Origin: JAZQHR01 sp045540815
GTDB taxonomy: Bacteria > Bacillota > Clostridia > UMGS1810
Length of the DNA stretch: 19,113 nt
Direction: 5' to 3'
Assembly: GCA_045540815.1 (NCBI GenBank)
Contig: JAZQHY010000052.1
Coordinates: 1 to 19,113 of the forward strand
In this document: piece after piece, positions 14,843 through 19,113 of the stretch
Layout of the letters: each line of letters begins with the position of its first letter
Numbering within the stretch: position 1 is the stretch's first letter
The notes under the pieces: generated by a model
What the model saw: only the letters and a program-made list of their open reading frames with translations
Told to the model about the DNA's origin: nothing
Databases searched by the model: none
Program-made: the position numbers and the translations under genes

Positions 14843-15766
14843 TTATTTTAAAATAACCGTTTCGTCGCGTTCAAATGGCTCGCTAAGCATCATATGCTTA
14901 TACACGTCGAGTTTTTTTCCGCCAACTAAAAATTGAACCTTATATACATTTTCCAATTCTGTAAGTGAATTGACAACAGAATATATCGTCATAACCTCTG
15001 CTGAGCTTCCACCACTGTGTTTTGAAACAAATTCATCAGAAAGATTTACAAAGCATATTCCCTCTTTTGTTTCTATAGACAATACATTTGTTCCAGTCGG
15101 AATAGTTGCGTTAAGTTTTGGGTCAACGGGTCCTTTTATAAGTTCGGTAACAATCGATTTTTCAAGATTGTTATCCACTAAAGCGATGTTTCGTCTTTCA
15201 CAAACAAGGCTTGTGGCATCCTTGTTTGAAAAATACAGTTTTACCATCTGGGTATTTTCTGTAGTTGAATCATCTGCTATATCGCTTTTTCCTATTGCGC
15301 CTACCGGACTGCCTGTGGAATTAATAAGCTCCACACCGTCAACAAATATTTTTATCTTTTGTATACCGCTTATCTCACAAAGCGTGTTTACCACTGAAAA
15401 TCTTGCAAGAAGCTCTGTAGCTGCATCGTTATTGTAATAATCCTTTGAAAAATTAACGAGTGCTATTCCGTCCTCGACGTCTACATCCTTAAGTTTTGTG
15501 CCATCAGGGATAACTGCCTTAAGCGATGAATCCGAAGGACCTTTCAAAAGCTCTTTTAATACAATCTCGGCAACATCATCTTCATCGTCATAATCATCGT
15601 ATTTTATACTTATGTTTCTGCTTTCTGCCGCCAAAGCATTTAAATCACTGTTTGCAAAATACAAATTGTATTTTGCACCTTGATTGTTTTTTTGGAATCC
15701 ACACGCCTGAAATATAGTCAAAACAAATAATACGCTTAAAATAATTGCAATGGTTTTTTTCATCAT
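14843..15766 (-). CDS. Lipoprotein with two GerMN domains
   Basis: This 307-residue protein carries an N-terminal lipoprotein signal (MMKKT, a hydrophobic core, and IFQAC with the likely lipidated C22), so it should be tethered to the outer face of the membrane. Two GerMN domains follow, at about 33-150 and 172-292. Each holds the YF-N-x-D/L-VCE-RNI strand, a VTELIKGP or LKELLKGP helix, an IPDGT or IPTGT turn, and a GI-LVNFS or GICFVNLS strand. GerMN was first described in the spore germination protein GerM and also occurs in actinobacterial LpqB. The ribosome binding site is AGGAGGGGAG. It follows the histidine kinase gene and is closed by a strong terminator. A sensory or wall-related role is inferred; no catalytic residues are evident. 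Confidence 0.9.
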   Translation of the reverse strand: MMKKTIAIILSVLFVLTIFQACGFQKNNQGAKYNLYFANSDLNALAAESRNISIKYDDYDDEDDVAEIVLKELLKGPSDSSLKAVIPDGTKLKDVDVEDGIALVNFSKDYYNNDAATELLARFSVVNTLCEISGIQKIKIFVDGVELINSTGSPVGAIGKSDIADDSTTENTQMVKLYFSNKDATSLVCERRNIALVDNNLEKSIVTELIKGPVDPKLNATIPTGTNVLSIETKEGICFVNLSDEFVSKHSGGSSAEVMTIYSVVNSLTELENVYKVQFLVGGKKLDVYKHMMLSEPFERDETVILK

Positions 15767-15794
15767 TCTCCCCTCCTAAAAGGTTCCTATATAA

Positions 15795-15803
15795 ATCATA
15801 CCA
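15795..15803 (-). promoter_or_regulatory. Possible extended -10 promoter of the GerMN gene
   Basis: TGGTATGAT on the minus strand is an extended -10 element about 30 bases before the start codon, in the 66-base gap after the kinase gene. No convincing -35 is present, which extended -10 promoters tolerate. No terminator is seen after the kinase gene, so the lipoprotein may also be read through from the two-component operon. Confidence 0.35.
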
Positions 15804-15832
15804 CACTTTCATTACAAAATGATTAATTTATA

Positions 15833-17221
15833 TTACGAATTTGTTAACTGAGTAAGTGGCAACACAATTTCAAATCTGCTACCCATATTTAATTCACTTG
15901 TCACATTAATGCTTCCGCCATGCATATTAATCGAAGCAAGTGCAATCGACAAACCAAGTCCTGTTCCGCCTGTTTCTCTTGATCTGGCTTTATCCACACG
16001 GTAAAATCTATCAAATATCTTATCGAGCTCGCCTTCTGACATTCCTATACCGTTATCCTCAACCATTATAACAGCATCGGTATTCGTCTTTGTCATTACC
16101 ACACTTACATTTCCGTATTCTTTGGTATATTTAATCGCATTGTCAACAATGTTATATATACCCTGCCACAGCCTGTCTGAATCCGCCTGCATAAACGCCT
16201 CAGCGCATATGTTTGACGTAAGCGTAACATCTTTTTTAGATGCAAGCGGTAAAAGGTTTTTGCATATATCATTTACCATATCCGACAAATTACAAAGCTC
16301 AAATTTGCTTTTTGCGCTATCCTCATCAGCATCCATCTTTGTAAGTGTAAGGAGTTTATCTATAATTCTGTTTAGTCTGTCAACCTCGTTATTCATATCT
16401 CCCAAGAACTCTCTTACCTGAGCCATCTGTATATCCGGAGTCTGAATAATTGAATCAGCAATAAGTTTTATAGAACTAAGCGGTGTTTTAAGTTCATGTG
16501 ATGCATTTGAAACAAATTGGAGCCTTTTATCCTCTAATTGTTCAAGTTTATCGCTCATCGCATTAAATGCGCGTCCAAGCTGTGATACCTCATCATCGCC
16601 CTTAATTTCAATTCGCTCGTCAAGTATACCGTCACTCATTTCGGTTATCTGTTTTGTTATACCAACAAGTTTTTTCGAAATAAAGTTTGTTATTATAAAG
16701 ATAATAATCCCTATAAGTATGCACACTATAATCGACATAAAAATAATATCAGTTGATACTGTACTCATAAAAGAATTCACCTTATTCGATGAATATGTAA
16801 TGTTCACTGCACCTAATATTTCATCTGCCGCTTTTATAGGCGTAGATACATCTAGTGTAGTTATTTTATCTGCCTTTGACTCAATTTGTTCAAAGCCTTC
16901 GGAACCAGAAAGTGCAGTGATAACACTCTGTTTAACCTGCGTTTTGCCTACCACGGCACTGTCATTAAATGAATCGTACAATACAACAGCATCCTTATTG
17001 GTAACCATCACTCGAAAATCAGAGTTTAAATTAAAAGTTTTTAAAAAGCTCTCGAAGTTTTCGTTTATACTCTTATTATCCTCACTCATATAGTCGCCGG
17101 CAAAATTGGAAATAACATTCGATACTGTAGTTATATCTATTTTGTCATTCATATGGAGATAACTGCCAAGTGAATTTGATATATAATAACCAAATGTCAT
17201 AAGAGTTAAAAACATAATCAA
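15833..17221 (-). CDS. Membrane sensor histidine kinase with HAMP domain
   Basis: This is the sensor kinase partner of the adjacent response regulator. From the listed TTG start it has 462 residues: a first transmembrane helix at the start, an outer sensor domain (about 20-155) with a Cache/PAS-like look, a second helix (about 158-180), HAMP (about 180-232), the HisKA helix with phospho-accepting H242 in SNASHELKTPLSS, and a HATPase domain with N box IVDNAIKYTK (358-367), DNGIG (389-393) and GGTGLGLS (418-425). The start is doubtful: no ATG, GTG or TTG gives a complete first helix. The frame stays open upstream to 17305, and ATT at 17284 with GGGGAG nine bases before it would add 21 residues (a basic start, then VKLVLSYFL) and overlap the regulator gene. 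The signal is unknown. Confidence 0.92.
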   Translation of the reverse strand: MIMFLTLMTFGYYISNSLGSYLHMNDKIDITTVSNVISNFAGDYMSEDNKSINENFESFLKTFNLNSDFRVMVTNKDAVVLYDSFNDSAVVGKTQVKQSVITALSGSEGFEQIESKADKITTLDVSTPIKAADEILGAVNITYSSNKVNSFMSTVSTDIIFMSIIVCILIGIIIFIITNFISKKLVGITKQITEMSDGILDERIEIKGDDEVSQLGRAFNAMSDKLEQLEDKRLQFVSNASHELKTPLSSIKLIADSIIQTPDIQMAQVREFLGDMNNEVDRLNRIIDKLLTLTKMDADEDSAKSKFELCNLSDMVNDICKNLLPLASKKDVTLTSNICAEAFMQADSDRLWQGIYNIVDNAIKYTKEYGNVSVVMTKTNTDAVIMVEDNGIGMSEGELDKIFDRFYRVDKARSRETGGTGLGLSIALASINMHGGSINVTSELNMGSRFEIVLPLTQLTNS

Positions 17222-17264
17222 AAAATAGCTGAGAACAAGCTTTACAGTTATCTTATCAAAAACC

Positions 17265-17951
17265 TTAATTAATTTCTTTAAAATAGTAACCAGCTCCCCA
17301 TTTTGTTATAATGTAAACAGGCTCAGCAGCATTAGGCTCAATTTTTTCCCTAAGTCTTCTTATGTGAACATCTACAGTTCTGGCGTCACCTGAATAATCA
17401 TATCCCCACACCATATCAAGAAGATTTTCTCTGCTATACACCTTTCCCTGATTACAAAGGAACAAATCCATAAGGTCAAACTCTTTAGAGGTTAAATCAA
17501 TCGTTTTATCCTCTATAGTAATCTTTCTCTGGTTGTAATCGAGAGTTATATTTCCAAAGGAAAGCTTTGACTTGTCACCGCTATTTTCAGGAGTTGCGGC
17601 CCTTCTCATTATAGCCTTAACCCTGGCTTTAAGTTCGAGTATATTAAATGGTTTTGTAAGATAATCATCAGCTCCATACTCAAGACCAAGTATCTTATCC
17701 ATATCATCTGTCTTTGCAGTAAGCATTATTATCGGAACATTCGAAAATTCTCTCACCTTCTGGCAAACAGTAAGTCCGTCCACTTCAGGAAGCATCCAGT
17801 CTAATATTATAAGGTCAAGCTTTTTGTCTTTGGCAAGTTTTAGCGCTTCAGCTCCGTCATACGCAACATCAACAGTATAACCTTCCTGCTCAAAATTAAA
17901 TTTTATTCCCTTGACTAAAAGTTTCTCATCATCGACAATAAGTATTCTCAT
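17265..17951 (-). CDS. OmpR/PhoB-type response regulator
   Basis: This 228-residue DNA-binding response regulator has a receiver domain (1-115) with acidic pocket D7 and D8, the phospho-accepting D51 in LIILDWMLPEVDG, T78 in MLTAKTDD and K100 in YLTKPFN. A winged-helix output domain follows (about 130-225), with TSKEFDLMDLFLCNQGKVYS, the recognition region ARTVDVHIRRLREKI, and WGAGYYF. It resembles the PhoP/WalR/MtrA group, but an orthologue cannot be assigned from the sequence alone. The GGGAGGA site lies in the last codons of the ComEA-like gene and the ATG is one base past its stop, so the two are coupled. The kinase gene follows with apparent overlap. Confidence 0.95.
   Translation of the reverse strand: MRILIVDDEKLLVKGIKFNFEQEGYTVDVAYDGAEALKLAKDKKLDLIILDWMLPEVDGLTVCQKVREFSNVPIIMLTAKTDDMDKILGLEYGADDYLTKPFNILELKARVKAIMRRAATPENSGDKSKLSFGNITLDYNQRKITIEDKTIDLTSKEFDLMDLFLCNQGKVYSRENLLDMVWGYDYSGDARTVDVHIRRLREKIEPNAAEPVYIITKWGAGYYFKEIN
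17294..17299 (-). promoter_or_regulatory. Ribosome binding site supporting an upstream non-standard kinase start
   Basis: GGGGAG on the minus strand lies inside the 3' end of the response-regulator gene, nine bases before ATT (17282-17284) in the kinase frame. No ATG, GTG or TTG in that frame exists between the upstream stop (17306-17308) and TTG 17221; a CTG directly abuts the site and is too close. Confidence 0.4.
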
Positions 17952-17952
17952 A

Positions 17953-18285
17953 TTACTTTCCTCCCAGATTTATATAAGGCTTAATCTCTTCAAATAATTT
18001 GTCACTTATTCCATCAATATTCTTAATCTGCTCTATGTTATTAAACTCTCCAAACCGTTCTCTGTAATCTACTATGTATCCGGCAATAGTTTTACCAATA
18101 TGCTTTATCTCACAAAGTTCATCAGCACTAGCTGTATTTATATTAATGGCATTTTCGTTTGCAACGATATCTGTATCATTCATAGAAACATCATGCGATA
18201 TCATAGAGTTATTTAGCATACTGTTTCCAATAAGGCAAGCAAGAATAAGCAAGACCAGTACAAAAAACATTTTAATAATCTTCAT
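17953..18285 (-). CDS. Membrane-anchored helix-hairpin-helix protein (ComEA-like)
   Basis: This 110-residue protein has a basic start, one N-terminal transmembrane helix (about 4-24), a short spacer, and a ComEA-type double helix-hairpin-helix domain (about 47-106). The domain begins with ININTASADELCEIKHIGK and continues with DYRERFGEFNNIEQIKNIDGIS. ComEA binds incoming double-stranded DNA in natural transformation. This protein is shorter than Bacillus ComEA and lacks the SLBB-like oligomerisation region between anchor and DNA-binding domain. It probably faces outward and may bind DNA, but competence genes are not nearby, so that role is uncertain. It starts 20 bases after the rpoD terminator with an AGGGA site, and its end contains the ribosome binding site of the response regulator. 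Confidence 0.85.
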   Translation of the reverse strand: MKIIKMFFVLVLLILACLIGNSMLNNSMISHDVSMNDTDIVANENAININTASADELCEIKHIGKTIAGYIVDYRERFGEFNNIEQIKNIDGISDKLFEEIKPYINLGGK

Positions 18286-18304
18286 AAATTCATTCCCTAT
18301 TTAC

Positions 18305-18340
18305 AAAAATCGCCGACTTAGAAGCACAAGTCAGCGATTT
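18305..18340 (-). terminator. Intrinsic terminator of rpoD
   Basis: AAATCGC (18307-18313) pairs with GCGATTT (18334-18340), and after one mismatch GACTT (18315-18319) pairs with AAGTC (18328-18332) around an 8-base loop. On the minus strand the stem ends in TTTTTGT. It lies nine bases after the rpoD stop codon. Confidence 0.85.
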
Positions 18341-18348
18341 AAATTCGA

Positions 18349-19113
18349 TTAGTCTAAAAAGTCTTTAAGCTTTTTGCTTCGGCTTGGATGTCTTAGCTTT
18401 CTAAGAGCTTTCGCTTCAATCTGTCTTATTCTTTCTCTTGTAACATTAAACTCCTTACCAACTTCCTCGAGTGTTCTGGCTCTGCCATCGTCAAGACCAA
18501 ATCTTAGTCTTAAAACTTTTTCCTCACGAGGTGTAAGAGTATTTAAAACATCCATAAGCTGTTCTTTTAAAAGCATAAACGCAGCCATCTCCGATGGTGC
18601 CGGGGCATCATTGTCAGGAATAAAATCTCCCAGTATACTGTCTTCTTCTTCACCGATAGGTGTTTCAAGCGAAACAGGCTCCTGAGCGATTTTCATAATT
18701 TCCCTTACTCTATCCTCACTCATGTTCATTTCTTTTGCAATTTCGTCAACATGCGGTTCTCTGCCATATTCCTGTAAAAGCTGTCTTGAAACTCTTATAA
18801 GCTTATTTATTGTTTCAACCATATGAACAGGTATTCTTATAGTTCTGGCCTGGTCAGCTATAGCTCTTGTGATAGCCTGTCTTATCCACCAAGTTGCATA
18901 AGTGCTAAACTTATAACCCTTTGTATAGTCAAACTTTTCAACAGCCTTTATAAGACCAAGATTTCCTTCCTGTATAAGGTCAAGGAAAAGCATTCCTCGT
19001 CCCACGTATCTTTTGGCAATACTTACAACTAGTCTAAGGTTTGCCTCAGCAAGACGTTTTTTAGCCTTTTCATCACCTTCCTGCATTTTGGTAGCAAGCT
19101 CTATTTCCTCGTC
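18349..19113 (-). CDS. rpoD: RNA polymerase primary sigma factor RpoD/SigA, 3' part
   Basis: This is the C-terminal 254 residues of the housekeeping sigma-70 factor; the frame runs off the right edge, so the ATG at 19086 is internal. Visible are the end of region 1.2 (ATKMQEGDEKAKKRLAEANLR), region 2 with GRGMLFLDLIQEGNLGLIKAVEKFD and the -10 recognition segment YKFSTYATWWIRQAITRAIA, region 3 (TIRIPVHMVETINKL), and region 4 with the -35 helix-turn-helix TLEEVGKEFNVTRERIRQIE and the ending LRHPSRSKKLKDFL. All are near consensus. It directs RNA polymerase to promoters of the kind marked in this window. dnaG would commonly lie upstream, but that is outside the window. Confidence 0.97.
   Translation of the reverse strand, partial: DEEIELATKMQEGDEKAKKRLAEANLRLVVSIAKRYVGRGMLFLDLIQEGNLGLIKAVEKFDYTKGYKFSTYATWWIRQAITRAIADQARTIRIPVHMVETINKLIRVSRQLLQEYGREPHVDEIAKEMNMSEDRVREIMKIAQEPVSLETPIGEEEDSILGDFIPDNDAPAPSEMAAFMLLKEQLMDVLNTLTPREEKVLRLRFGLDDGRARTLEEVGKEFNVTRERIRQIEAKALRKLRHPSRSKKLKDFLD

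Noticed and set aside
14970..15437. Plus-strand 155-codon frame opposite the GerMN gene
   Set aside because: It is an antisense shadow of a recognisable lipoprotein and has no start signals.
1..19113. Mobile elements, CRISPR arrays, tRNA or rRNA genes, phage or defence genes
   Set aside because: No repeat-spacer pattern, terminal inverted repeats, transposase, integrase, nuclease-defence or structured RNA gene was found on either strand by reading.

Overview
The window is an AT-rich chromosomal segment from a Bacillota bacterium, most likely an anaerobic member of the Clostridia. The basis is the gene content: an indolepyruvate:ferredoxin oxidoreductase subunit, an IreB-type phosphoprotein, tandem DUF4330 proteins, an amidase with copper-amine-oxidase-like stalk repeats, strong GGAGG ribosome binding sites, and many GTG or TTG starts. 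No rRNA, tRNA, CRISPR array, insertion sequence or prophage gene is visible. Coding density is very high and no stretch above 300 bases lacks a gene.

Layout. (1) Bases 1-2280, plus strand: the 3' end of iorB, a phenylacetate-CoA ligase (paaK-like) and a double-ACT-domain protein, closed by a strong intrinsic terminator. This is an aryl-pyruvate to aryl-acyl-CoA module with a probable amino-acid sensor. (2) Bases 2298-11069, minus strand: a long co-directional run that appears to start at a promoter in front of ireB. It continues through murJ, an O-antigen-ligase-like membrane protein, a GT4 glycosyltransferase, two DUF4330 proteins, an unrecognised secreted and C-terminally anchored protein, a Nudix hydrolase, a PLP enzyme of the methionine gamma-lyase/aluminium-resistance family, and a 53-residue cysteine-rich protein. 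The first half is envelope biogenesis; the last three genes are metabolic or of unknown role. (3) Bases 11079-12503: a secreted N-acetylmuramoyl-L-alanine amidase. (4) Bases 12614-14733: ruvC-ruvA-ruvB, tightly coupled and with a good promoter. (5) Bases 14843-18285: a short membrane-anchored ComEA-like helix-hairpin-helix protein, an OmpR-type response regulator, its histidine kinase and a double-GerMN lipoprotein. (6) Bases 18305-19113: the primary sigma factor rpoD/sigA (5' end outside the window) with its terminator.

Most of the window is ordinary housekeeping sequence. The points most worth a second look are: the response regulator/kinase/GerMN-lipoprotein trio, which resembles actinobacterial MtrA-MtrB-LpqB; the 53-aa cysteine-rich protein whose ribosome binding site overlaps the preceding stop codon; two genes whose best initiation signals point to AUU rather than ATG, GTG or TTG; the tandem DUF4330 pair inside an envelope-polysaccharide cluster; and a long hairpin between ireB and murJ. 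None of these is proven here to be a new system.
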